A stretch of 38,395 nt of DNA. It comes from Lachnospiraceae bacterium. GTDB taxonomy: Bacteria > Bacillota > Clostridia > Lachnospirales > Lachnospiraceae. Position numbers and translations under genes: made by a program. The stretch covers positions 1-38,395 of the forward strand of contig JAQUXP010000035.1 in the NCBI GenBank assembly GCA_028692395.1, in the 5' to 3' direction. The notes under the pieces were generated by a model, which saw only the letters and a list, made by a program, of their open reading frames with translations, had not been told where the DNA came from and did no database searches. Positions 25,848 to 33,060 of the stretch are shown in pieces (position 1 is the stretch's first letter; each line of letters opens with the position of its first letter).

Positions 25848-26510
25848 ATGAATACAATTATTACGATTGGCAGACAATATGGAAGTGCAGGACATCAAAT
25901 CGGCAAGAAGCTTGCTAATGAACTGGGAATCAAGTATTACGACAAGGAGCTTCTGGAAAGAGCCGCAAAAGACAGCGGTATGTGTGAGGAGCTTTTCGAA
26001 AACCATGACGAGAAGCCTACTAACAGTTTTCTTTATTCCCTGGTTATGGATACGTATTCTTTTGGCTATACGGCGAATTCCTTTGCTGATATGCCACTGA
26101 ATCAGAAGGTTTTTCTTGCACAGTTTGATTCCATCAAACAGATTGCGAAAGAAGGTCCCTGTGTCATTATCGGACGTTGTGCCGATTATGCACTGGCAGA
26201 GAATCCCAATCTGTTAAGCGTCTTTATTCATGCAGATATGCAGACTCGTATTCGAAGAATCGCTACAAAATATGATATGACTGACGCAAAGGCAAAAGAC
26301 AAGATTATCAAAACTGATAAGCACAGAGCCAGCTACTACAATTACTATACCAGTAAAAAGTGGGGCGATGTAGACAGCTATCAGATCAGCCTTGACAGTG
26401 GTCTCCTGGGTATTGACGGAACCGTTGACATGATCAAAAAGGCAATTGAATGGAAAGACAAGGCAAAGAATGATAAGAAGATGATTTTTGATGTGGTAAA
26501 GTATGACTGA
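25848..26510 (+). CDS. Cytidylate kinase-like family protein
   Basis: The 220-residue P-loop protein begins MNTIITIGRQYGSAGHQIGK. This GRxYGSGGxxIG signature belongs to the cytidylate kinase-like group that Firmicutes often carry in addition to true Cmk. It shares the fold of NMP kinases. CVIIGRCADYAL (about 104-115) corresponds to the second strand-helix element, and RIRRIATKYDMT to the lid region. The natural substrate is unknown; it may phosphorylate a nucleotide or have another role. ATG 25848 follows AAAGGAG; a longer frame from 25557 runs through the rluD end and is not credible. It is a single-gene unit between its own promoter and a strong terminator. Confidence 0.85.
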   Translation: MNTIITIGRQYGSAGHQIGKKLANELGIKYYDKELLERAAKDSGMCEELFENHDEKPTNSFLYSLVMDTYSFGYTANSFADMPLNQKVFLAQFDSIKQIAKEGPCVIIGRCADYALAENPNLLSVFIHADMQTRIRRIATKYDMTDAKAKDKIIKTDKHRASYYNYYTSKKWGDVDSYQISLDSGLLGIDGTVDMIKKAIEWKDKAKNDKKMIFDVVKYD

Positions 26511-26544
26511 AAAATAATGGAACAATCATAACTATTCAGCAGGT

Positions 26545-26580
26545 AAAAGAAGGGACTGTCGCAACAGTCCCTTCTTTTTA
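26545..26580. terminator. Strong bidirectional Rho-independent terminator
   Basis: A perfect 15-bp stem (AAAAGAAGGGACTGT and its complement) around the 4-nt loop CGCA, followed by T-rich sequence on the plus strand and, because of the A-run on the left, by U-rich sequence on the minus strand. It serves the kinase-like gene and the convergent ttcA. Confidence 0.93.
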
Positions 26581-26598
26581 TGAATAAGACAAAAAGCT

Positions 26599-27333
26599 CT
26601 AACGAAAATGAGGAATACGCTGTGGCCATCCCTCAAGATTACCATTGATAATAGCTGAGAACATTCTTTCCTTTACCCCTGGATTCTCCCGGTTCAGCTG
26701 CTGCAGAAGTTCCTTGGTGTACTGCCGCTTGGTATGTCCGTCTGCCGGACAGGGACTCTTGGCAACCGGAAGCTGGTACTTGTGCTGAAATCCGATAACA
26801 TCGGCTTCCTCTGCATATAACAGGGGACGAATTACCGTCAGGTCCATACGGTCAAGGTAGGTCTTGGGTGAAAAAGAATGGAAGCGTCCTTCGTAAATCA
26901 GGGACATCAGCATGGTTTCTACCACATCGTCCTTATGGTGGGCATAGGCTACCTTATTACAGCCGGATTTTTTTATTGCTTCATTCAAAGCTCCCTTTCG
27001 CATCTTGGCGCAAAGAGAACAGGGATTGCTCTCTTTTCTTTCCTCGAATACAATCTTTCCAATCTGTGTCTCTACAATTGTATAGGGTACCTGCAGTTCC
27101 TGACACAGGGCCTTTATTGGCTCCAGGTTCAGGTTTTCAAACCCCAGGTCAACAGTGATAGCCTGGATGGTAAAATGCTTCGGATAGAAGCGCATAAGGC
27201 CGTGCAGGGCATAGAGCAGTGTCAGGGAATCCTTACCCCCTGAGATACCAACAGCGATCTTATCGCCTTCTTCGATCATCTGATATTCATCAATTGCTTT
27301 TCTTGTAACGCTGTAAAGCTGCTGCATCTTCAT
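26599..27333 (-). CDS. tRNA 2-thiocytidine(32) synthetase TtcA family protein
   Basis: TtcA thiolates C32 of some tRNAs using ATP and a [4Fe-4S] cluster. The PP-loop S31-GGKDS36 activates the tRNA base. Cysteines C105 and C108 (NPCSLCAKMRKG) and C195 (KSPCPADG) match the three cluster ligands of TtcA in order and spacing. AHHKDDVVET (131-140) is the conserved HxxDD segment. It is 244 residues long and lacks the extra zinc fingers of TtuA/Ncs6-type enzymes. A well-placed AGGAGA precedes the ATG, and an extended -10 TATAAT lies just upstream. It stands alone on the minus strand. TtcA is the best call, but the exact tRNA target is inferred. Confidence 0.85.
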   Translation of the reverse strand: MKMQQLYSVTRKAIDEYQMIEEGDKIAVGISGGKDSLTLLYALHGLMRFYPKHFTIQAITVDLGFENLNLEPIKALCQELQVPYTIVETQIGKIVFEERKESNPCSLCAKMRKGALNEAIKKSGCNKVAYAHHKDDVVETMLMSLIYEGRFHSFSPKTYLDRMDLTVIRPLLYAEEADVIGFQHKYQLPVAKSPCPADGHTKRQYTKELLQQLNRENPGVKERMFSAIINGNLEGWPQRIPHFR

Positions 27334-27357
27334 AGTTTTAAATCTCCTTCGCAGCTT

Positions 27358-27366
27358 ATTATAGCA
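27358..27366 (-). promoter_or_regulatory. Extended -10 promoter element for ttcA
   Basis: On the minus strand TGC-TATAAT, a perfect -10 with the TG extension, 25 nt before the ttcA ATG. No good -35 is visible, as is common with extended -10 promoters. Confidence 0.6.
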
Positions 27367-27432
27367 CAGACAAGCCTCAAAAAACAGTTACAAAATGTTC
27401 ATAATTAAGTGGCAGATTTATCGTGGAAAGTA

Positions 27433-27441
27433 TGGTATACT
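27433..27441 (+). promoter_or_regulatory. Extended -10 promoter element for the AI-2E family permease gene
   Basis: TGG-TATACT with the TG extension. The transcript would begin near 27448, about 30 nt before the ATG at 27479, which is preceded by AAAAGGAGAG. It is divergent from the ttcA promoter, with about 70 nt between the two -10 boxes. Confidence 0.55.
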
Positions 27442-27478
27442 ATATCCTATATCAAAACGAAAAAGGAGAGTGGAGAGT

Positions 27479-28765
27479 ATGCAGTTTCCACCAAAAAACA
27501 AATATTTAAGAATCGGTTTGACAGCATTCCTTGTTATTGCCGCCAGTCTGATTTTCTATTTTCTGGTATTTCATATGGATTCTTTTAGCAGCTTCATAGC
27601 AAAGATTATATCCATCCTGATGCCGATCATCTATGCTGCCGCTATGGCATATCTCTTTTCCCCGCTGGTGAAATGGCTGGAATTGCTTTTTGATAAGTTT
27701 TTTCCAAAAATTTTTCATCGAAAGCCCAGTGTTAAAGCGAGAAAAGTATTCCGACTTTTCGCTATTTTACTGACAATCTGTGCGGTTTTACTGTGTATCT
27801 ACGCCATACTGGCCATGCTGATACCTCAGATTATTACCAGCATTGCAAGCATTGCAGATAACTTCCCCAGATATCTGAGTAACAGCCAGGAATGGTTTTC
27901 AAAAATACTGAAGGATAAACCGGAGCTGGAAAGCTCTGTTACAGACATTCTGATCACCGTGTCCACAAAGATGCAGGACTGGCTGACGAATGATCTTTTA
28001 CCACAGCTGAACAGTCTGATTATGAACTTCTCCATCGGAATCTTTGGACTGATCGGGGTCGTAAAGAACCTGGTAATCGGAATTATCGTATCTGTGTATA
28101 TTCTGTTCAGCAAGGAGTCTCTGATTGGAAACATGAAAAAAGGACTGTATTCTATCTTCAGCCAGAAGACAGTAAATCAGATGATTCTGGATACACAGTA
28201 TATCAACAAAGCATTTGGCGGTTTTATCACCGGACGCATTCTGGATTCTGCCATTATTGGACTGCTGTGTTATATCGGTATGTCTGTGATTGGATTGCCC
28301 TACACCCTGCTGATCAGTGTGATTGTGGGACTTACGAACGTTATTCCTTATTTTGGTCCCTTTATGGGTGCGATCCCAAGCTTCGTCCTGATCTTTATGG
28401 TAGATCCAAGACAGGCGCTTTACTTTGCGATTTTTATCCTGGTGCTTCAACAGATCGATGGTAATATTATCGGTCCGATGATTCTGCGGGGAGTGACAGG
28501 ACTTACCAGCTTTATGGTAATTGTTGCCATTATTATTGGTGGAGGAGTATTAGGCGTATTCGGTATGATTATCGGAGTTCCCGTCTGCATGGTTCTGTGC
28601 ACCATCGTTCGCAATAAAGTAAATGAGAGGCTGAGACACCGCAATATGCCTACAGATCCTGAATTTTACCGTAATATCGACCATCTGGAGGAAACTACAG
28701 GAAAGCAGGTAGCTGTGAAGAATAAGGATATTAAAAGCGAGAATCTGTTCCGTTATCGAAAATAG
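27479..28765 (+). CDS. AI-2E family transporter (PF01594-type membrane protein)
   Basis: The 428-residue protein has about eight membrane helices. These come as two near the N-terminus (about 13-34, 40-62), one near 90-112, then a soluble stretch (about 120-170) and a C-terminal cluster. The family-typical segments are ITGRILDSAIIGLLCYIGM, GLTNVIPYFGPFMGAIP (the conserved NxIPYxGP motif) and a Gly-rich helix ending in GMIIGVPVCMV. The family was named for one autoinducer-2 exporter in E. coli but includes proteins with other roles, such as Na+/H+ exchange, so the substrate is not known. A basic tail closes the protein. ATG 27479 has the good binding site. The stop is 5 nt from that of the convergent recombinase gene, with no terminator in between. 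Confidence 0.88.
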   Translation: MQFPPKNKYLRIGLTAFLVIAASLIFYFLVFHMDSFSSFIAKIISILMPIIYAAAMAYLFSPLVKWLELLFDKFFPKIFHRKPSVKARKVFRLFAILLTICAVLLCIYAILAMLIPQIITSIASIADNFPRYLSNSQEWFSKILKDKPELESSVTDILITVSTKMQDWLTNDLLPQLNSLIMNFSIGIFGLIGVVKNLVIGIIVSVYILFSKESLIGNMKKGLYSIFSQKTVNQMILDTQYINKAFGGFITGRILDSAIIGLLCYIGMSVIGLPYTLLISVIVGLTNVIPYFGPFMGAIPSFVLIFMVDPRQALYFAIFILVLQQIDGNIIGPMILRGVTGLTSFMVIVAIIIGGGVLGVFGMIIGVPVCMVLCTIVRNKVNERLRHRNMPTDPEFYRNIDHLEETTGKQVAVKNKDIKSENLFRYRK

Positions 28766-28770
28766 CTTCG

Positions 28771-29832
28771 TTATTCTTCCCGCAGCTGAACAGCCTTTGC
28801 GGCACTGCGTCTTCTGGTGTCATCCATGGCAGCATAATGCTTTTTCGTGGTGTTGACATCCTTATGCCCCAGAACATCCGCAACAAGATAGATATCACCG
28901 GTTTCCCGGTAGAGGGCAGTACCATAGGTGCTTCGCAGCTTATGCGGCGTGATCTTTTTCGTCGTTGTAATCTGTGAAGCATATTTTTTAACAAGATTTT
29001 CTACGGTTTTGACATTGATTCTTTTGCGCTGGGCAGAATAGAAGAGAGCGTGCTCATGTCCGGCTACCGGTGTGATACCATTTCTGATCTCCAGATAATC
29101 CTTTAGGGCCTGTTCAACTTCAGAGCCGAAATATACAATCATCTCATTACCGCCTTTTCGAATCACTTTAATTCCGTTATTCTTAAAATCAATATCCTCC
29201 ACGTCCAGTCCCACACATTCCGAAACACGAACACCCGTTCCAAGCAGGAGAGTGATGATAGCAAGATCCCGGTATTTTGTTTTTTCGTAATAGATTCTCT
29301 GATGCTCGGTCATCTGATCCCCGCAGGACTCGATATAGTCCAGCAGACGGGCCACCTCATCCACATCCAGACGAATGATTTCTTTTTGATGAAGCTTGGG
29401 CATATCAACCAGCAGAGATGGGTTTGTCTCAATCATTTCATGCTTATAGTAATAACTGTAAAAGGTACGCAGGGACGATAATTTACGCTTAATGCCTTTT
29501 TCGCCATTCGTAAGATAATTTTCATCCTTGTCTTTATAAGCCTTGAGATATTCAATATATTCCTCAATATCCAAAGCAGTGATCTGATCCAGGAGTTTTA
29601 TGGTCAGGTCCGTCATCAGACAGCTTTGATACAGCGGATTGTCATTTAATACAAACTGAAAGAATATGCGGATGTCATATGCATACTTAATACGGGTACT
29701 GGTAGAGGTTGTAGTGCTGATTGCCCGGAAGAAGTCCCGGGAAAAATCCGGAAGAGTTTTTAAAACTTCACGGAGCTTTAAGGTATTCTGCATATCAGTT
29801 TGATCATGGTAGGTGGTTCGTTTTTCCAGCAT
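28771..29832 (-). CDS. XerS-like tyrosine recombinase
   Basis: A 353-residue site-specific recombinase. The N-terminal SAM-like core-binding domain spans about 20-150. The catalytic domain has all six residues: R202 (TGVRVSE), K226 (RKGG), H297 and R300 (PHKLRSTY), H323 (VLGHKDVNTT) and nucleophile Y333. The long link with IYYEKTKYRDLAIITLLL (180-197), the overall length and the local sequence resemble streptococcal/lactococcal XerS more than XerC or XerD (about 300 residues). XerS acts alone on difSL to resolve chromosome dimers and is coded beside its site. A 36-bp inverted repeat lies 28 nt upstream of this ATG. AAAGGAGAA precedes the start. No other mobile-element genes are near, arguing against an integrase. 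Confidence 0.86.
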   Translation of the reverse strand: MLEKRTTYHDQTDMQNTLKLREVLKTLPDFSRDFFRAISTTTSTSTRIKYAYDIRIFFQFVLNDNPLYQSCLMTDLTIKLLDQITALDIEEYIEYLKAYKDKDENYLTNGEKGIKRKLSSLRTFYSYYYKHEMIETNPSLLVDMPKLHQKEIIRLDVDEVARLLDYIESCGDQMTEHQRIYYEKTKYRDLAIITLLLGTGVRVSECVGLDVEDIDFKNNGIKVIRKGGNEMIVYFGSEVEQALKDYLEIRNGITPVAGHEHALFYSAQRKRINVKTVENLVKKYASQITTTKKITPHKLRSTYGTALYRETGDIYLVADVLGHKDVNTTKKHYAAMDDTRRRSAAKAVQLREE

Positions 29833-29859
29833 AAGGTAAATTCTCCTTTATCTACTCTT

Positions 29860-29895
29860 CAACTATTCGAAAAACCTGTGTTTTCCGAATAGTTG
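29860..29895. other. 36-bp inverted repeat upstream of the recombinase, putative dif-like Xer site
   Basis: Left arm CAACTATTCGAAAAAC (29860-29875), spacer CTGT, right arm GTTTTCCGAATAGTTG (29880-29895). Arms match at 15 of 16 positions. The core GAAAAAC, 5 nt, TTTTC (29869-29885) has the same spaced pattern that I recall in the lactococcal difSL site. Location next to the xerS-like gene is also as in those species. It could instead be an operator for the recombinase gene, since it lies just after the predicted transcript start; both roles may coexist. Confidence 0.6.
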
Positions 29896-29906
29896 TATCT
29901 GAGTTT

Positions 29907-29935
29907 ATACTACACCTTTTTTCATAATTTGTAAA
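29907..29935 (-). promoter_or_regulatory. Predicted promoter of the recombinase gene
   Basis: On the minus strand TTTACA (29930-29935), 17 nt, TAGTAT (29907-29912); TATAAA offset by 3 nt is an alternative -10. Transcription would start near 29900, so the inverted repeat at 29860-29895 lies in the leader at about +5 to +40. Confidence 0.5.
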
Positions 29936-29970
29936 GTCTTTCTTGCATCCTGGAAATCGTTATAGAAAAT

Positions 29971-30027
29971 GAGCATATCCGAATCCTGTTTTATTTCCCA
30001 GGCTTTGGACATGCTCTTCTTTTTTTA
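29971..30027. terminator. Hairpin terminator downstream of the beta-galactosidase gene
   Basis: GAGCAT-A-TCC (29971-29980) pairs with GGA-C-ATGCTC (30007-30016), and an inner CCTG/CAGG pair narrows the loop. On the plus strand it is followed by TTCTTTTTTTAC, a better U-run than on the minus strand (ATTTTCT). It probably works in both directions. Confidence 0.6.
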
Positions 30028-30049
30028 CTGCATTTTCACTACGGATTCT

Positions 30050-32083
30050 TTATCTCTTTTTCTTCCATACAACAGTTTCATAGCCATCCAGAATATTGTC
30101 CGACAGTCCATAGATCATGTCTGTATCCGGCAGAGGTTTTATAGAGATGGCATGAGAATTATAATTCTGTACAAAGATATAGGTATAGTCCATATTCTCT
30201 CTCGTGCTTACAGCTACACCTTCTGGAATTGTCTCCTTGCCCCAGGGTCCATAAAGCTGCAGCTTATCCGCTATCTGCCGATAAAAATCAAGATAGAATT
30301 CCGTCTCCATATCCGCTGCAATATAGTAGGCCATGCCCTGTTCATAAGCATGCTCCGTAACTGCCGGGTAATCGGCATAGAAGTCTTCCTGATACTCCAG
30401 AATCGATGTTGCGCCCCGAAGCTTTAGAAGCTCACACAGATGGGAACAGGTGTATTCCCGGGGAAAACTCCAGGAGGTATCTGTCACAGGCGCAGCGATA
30501 TTCTGCTCGCCCTCATACAGTGCATCAATCTCCGCCTGGCGCAAACCAAATACATCCATCAGATGATGGGGAGTTCCCTTCATAAAGCAGCGGTCTGTTC
30601 CGTCTACAATATCGGACCAGTAAGTCATGATGAAAGCTCCGCCGGCTTTTACATAATCCCGTACCTTATCGGAAAAGCTCTCTTCCATCACATACAGCAT
30701 AGGTGCTGCAACAATCTGATAACCTTCCAGAGGTTGTTCCATGGAAATCAGATCCACATTCAAACCCAGCTTTCGAAATGCTTCGTAGGACTTTAAGACT
30801 GCTTCCTTTGCAAAAAGATTTTCATTTCTGGGGCCTGCCGCATCCTGCATTGCCCAATTATTCTCCCAGTCGTAGATAATCGCCACCGGAGCTGCTACCG
30901 TACTGTTATAGATCTCACGGAGCTGTTCCAGCGCTTTCCCGGTTTCTGCTACTTCATTGATCACTCTTCCCTCTGTTCCGCCGTAATGATCGATTACCGC
31001 CCCATGGAACTTTTCAGAGGCGCCCTCACCCTGTCGAATCTGAAAGTACTGTACGCTGTCTGAACCGTGTGCAATCGCCTGCAGGGAAGAAAGTCTTTGC
31101 ATCCCCGGACGCTTCAGTTTACTGACAGGCTGCCAGTTCGTGGCAGAAGGACAGGATTCCATCAAAAGAAAGGGCTTCTTTTGGATACTTCGGATGATAT
31201 CATGGAACATGCCACAGTCAAGGGCTGTCTGCATCTCTGCTTTCTTATGCCACACAGGATAATTATCCCAGCTTAAGATATCAAACGTATCTGTAAACTT
31301 CTGATAATTCAGGCCATCATAATAATACATCAGGTTTGTTGTGGCAGGAAGTACGCTTTCACCCTCCCTGAGGGCTTCTATTTCCTCTTTGGCAAAGTCC
31401 AGGGTCTGACAGGTAACAAAACGTTTCCATTCCAGATTCAGAGCATGTAAGCCACTTTCTCCACGGGGGGAAGGACTCTCAATCTGATCGAAGCTGTCAT
31501 AGGTATGACTCCAAAATGTGGTACACCAGCGTTTGTTCAGCTCCTGGATATCCGCATACCTGGATCTGACAAAATTCCGAAAAGCCTCCTGACACAAAGG
31601 ACAGTGACACTCCCCGCCGTATTCATTGGAGATATGCCATAGAATCACACCCGGATGGCTGCCAAACTCCTCTGCCAGTTTCTTATTCAATATGTGTACC
31701 TTTTTCCGATATATCGGTGAGGTCAGACAGTGATTGTGTCTCTCTCCAAAAAGATTCCGATGCCGGTTTACATCCACTCTGAGCACTTCCGGATATCGGT
31801 CAGACAGCCACCTTGGTCTTGCGCCGGAAGGCGTTGCAAGAATTACATGGATTCCCTCCCGATAGAGTCTGTCAATGATCTCATGCATCCAGGAAAAATC
31901 AAAGACTCCTTCCTGGGGTTCCAGCTTTGCCCAGGCAAAGATCCCCAGAGACACACAGTTGATATGTGCATACTTCATACACCGAATATCTTCTTCCAGT
32001 ATCTCAGGGCGATCCAGCCACTGTTCCGGATTATAATCTCCTCCATGTAAGAGTGTCCCGGGTTTTAATAATGTTGTGTTCAT
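30050..32083 (-). CDS. Beta-galactosidase, glycoside hydrolase family 42
   Basis: GH42 enzymes release beta-linked galactose, often from plant or host oligosaccharides imported into the cell. The TIM-barrel begins with LLHGGDYNPEQW and continues with GIFAWAKLEPQEG and LATPSGARPRWL. The acid/base Glu is E154 (WHISNEYGGE), and the nucleophile is E309 (LLMESCPSATNW). Cysteines in ECHCPLC (159, 161, 164) with C119 match the zinc cluster of many GH42 members. The trimerisation (about 400-600) and C-terminal beta domains follow. Length is 677 residues, typical. No signal peptide is present, so it is cytoplasmic. GGAGGAGG lies before the ATG. No sugar transporter is adjacent, which is unusual for a catabolic gene. 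Confidence 0.95.
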   Translation of the reverse strand: MNTTLLKPGTLLHGGDYNPEQWLDRPEILEEDIRCMKYAHINCVSLGIFAWAKLEPQEGVFDFSWMHEIIDRLYREGIHVILATPSGARPRWLSDRYPEVLRVDVNRHRNLFGERHNHCLTSPIYRKKVHILNKKLAEEFGSHPGVILWHISNEYGGECHCPLCQEAFRNFVRSRYADIQELNKRWCTTFWSHTYDSFDQIESPSPRGESGLHALNLEWKRFVTCQTLDFAKEEIEALREGESVLPATTNLMYYYDGLNYQKFTDTFDILSWDNYPVWHKKAEMQTALDCGMFHDIIRSIQKKPFLLMESCPSATNWQPVSKLKRPGMQRLSSLQAIAHGSDSVQYFQIRQGEGASEKFHGAVIDHYGGTEGRVINEVAETGKALEQLREIYNSTVAAPVAIIYDWENNWAMQDAAGPRNENLFAKEAVLKSYEAFRKLGLNVDLISMEQPLEGYQIVAAPMLYVMEESFSDKVRDYVKAGGAFIMTYWSDIVDGTDRCFMKGTPHHLMDVFGLRQAEIDALYEGEQNIAAPVTDTSWSFPREYTCSHLCELLKLRGATSILEYQEDFYADYPAVTEHAYEQGMAYYIAADMETEFYLDFYRQIADKLQLYGPWGKETIPEGVAVSTRENMDYTYIFVQNYNSHAISIKPLPDTDMIYGLSDNILDGYETVVWKKKR

Positions 32084-32128
32084 CCTATAACTCCTCCTCC
32101 ATCCTGGCAGGAATCAGTTTTCCCCTGC

Positions 32129-32138
32129 ACAGATCTGT
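32129..32138. promoter_or_regulatory. Short perfect palindrome, possible operator of the beta-galactosidase gene
   Basis: ACAGATCTGT, a 10-bp perfect palindrome positioned roughly at the start of transcription predicted for the gene on the minus strand. Short palindromes occur by chance, and the regulator is unknown. Confidence 0.3.
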
Positions 32139-32142
32139 TGAA

Positions 32143-32171
32143 TTATTAGTTCTATCGTAACATATCAGCAA
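32143..32171 (-). promoter_or_regulatory. Possible promoter of the beta-galactosidase gene
   Basis: On the minus strand TTGCTG (32166-32171), 17 nt, TAATAA (32143-32148). Both boxes are partial matches. The leader would be about 50 nt. Confidence 0.4.
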
Positions 32172-32227
32172 GTCCCTGTGAAGCAAAACAAGTTCTAAAA
32201 ACCATAACAACCACAGGGGTAGTGTAC

Positions 32228-32255
32228 CGAACGTATATTCTCGAAAATATGTTTG
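32228..32255. promoter_or_regulatory. Two abutting LexA (SOS) boxes
   Basis: CGAACGTATATTCT (32228-32241) and CGAAAATATGTTTG (32242-32255), compared with the Gram-positive consensus CGAAC-RNRY-GTTCG. The second differs only by two symmetric changes. They lie head to tail, and the second overlaps the -35 of the lexA promoter, so LexA would repress its own gene. Confidence 0.75.
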
Positions 32256-32281
32256 TTTTTTCCCTGCGTTTATGGTAAAAT
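32253..32281 (+). promoter_or_regulatory. Promoter of lexA
   Basis: TTGTTT (32253-32258), 17 nt, TAAAAT (32276-32281) with TG at 32273-32274 (extended -10). The -35 overlaps the second LexA box. Confidence 0.65.
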
Positions 32282-32335
32282 AAAAAAAGATGAAGTCATA
32301 ACAATTTAAAAAAGACAACAGGGAGGTTTATATAT

Positions 32336-32986
32336 ATGGCAGGAACCACAATCAGTAAAAAGCAACAGGAGATTCTGGATTATCTGAAAGAGACGATTAT
32401 CAACAGAGGCTATCCACCTTCGGTTAGAGAAATCTGTAAGGCAGTCAGTCTGAAGTCTACCTCCTCTGTCCATGCACATCTGGAAACACTGGAGAAAAAT
32501 GGTTACATACGTCGTGATCCTACACTCCCACGGGCAATTGAGATCATTGACAATGATTTTAACCGGGAGCGCTGCAGTCAGCTTACGGAAGAAGAAGTTT
32601 CTATGGAGCTTGCACAGGTTCCTATTATCGGTACAGTAGCTGCAGGACAGCCCTTACTGGCCGTGGAGAATATTACCGATTATATGCCTGTTCCGGTTGA
32701 CCGTCTGCCCAACGCAGTCACCTTTCTTCTCCAGGTTCAGGGAGAAAGTATGATCAATGCCGGTATTCTGGATGGCGATTATGTGCTGGTAGAGCAAAAG
32801 GCAACTGCCTCAGATGGCGAAATGATCGTTGCTTTGGTAGGGGATTCCGCAACAGTGAAGACCTTTTACAAGGAAGATGGACATTATCGTCTGCAGCCGG
32901 AGAATGACTTTATGGATCCAATCCTTGTCTATGGTGAGCTTCAGATTCTGGGGAAGGTAATTGGTGTTTTCCGATTTTTTCACTAA
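32336..32986 (+). CDS. lexA: LexA repressor
   Basis: LexA represses SOS genes and self-cleaves when RecA filaments form. The winged-helix DNA-binding domain (about 4-68) includes YPPSVREICKAV and LKSTSSVHAHLETLEKNG, split by the recognition helix. The cleavage site is A103-G104 in GTVAAGQP, and the catalytic dyad is S138 (QGESMINAGI) and K175 (SATVKTF). The length of 216 residues and the motif order are typical. GGGAGG precedes the ATG. It is the only plus-strand gene in the right quarter of the window. Two SOS boxes overlap its promoter. No SOS target gene adjoins it. Confidence 0.97.
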   Translation: MAGTTISKKQQEILDYLKETIINRGYPPSVREICKAVSLKSTSSVHAHLETLEKNGYIRRDPTLPRAIEIIDNDFNRERCSQLTEEEVSMELAQVPIIGTVAAGQPLLAVENITDYMPVPVDRLPNAVTFLLQVQGESMINAGILDGDYVLVEQKATASDGEMIVALVGDSATVKTFYKEDGHYRLQPENDFMDPILVYGELQILGKVIGVFRFFH

Positions 32987-33005
32987 ATAATACATCGAGA
33001 ATATA

Positions 33006-33048
33006 AAAAGGTTGTCCTGCTCTTCTTTCTTTGCAGGGCAACCTTTTT
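33006..33048. terminator. Bidirectional terminator between lexA and the RpiR gene
   Basis: AAAAGGTTGTCCTGC (33006-33020) pairs with GCAGGGCAACCTTTT (33033-33047) through 15 bp including one G-U pair, around a 12-nt pyrimidine-rich loop. T-runs flank both sides. Confidence 0.88.
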
Positions 33049-33060
33049 CATAATTCAGGA

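Noticed and set aside
26511-26598. Possible CRISPR or repeat unit because of the strong symmetric sequence
   Set aside because: There is only one hairpin with flanking A and T runs, a classic bidirectional terminator between convergent genes; no repeat array occurs anywhere in the window.
28771-29832. The recombinase as integrase of a mobile element
   Set aside because: No tRNA gene, excisionase, relaxase, phage gene or direct repeats flank it, and neighbours are housekeeping genes. The XerS-like reading fits better.
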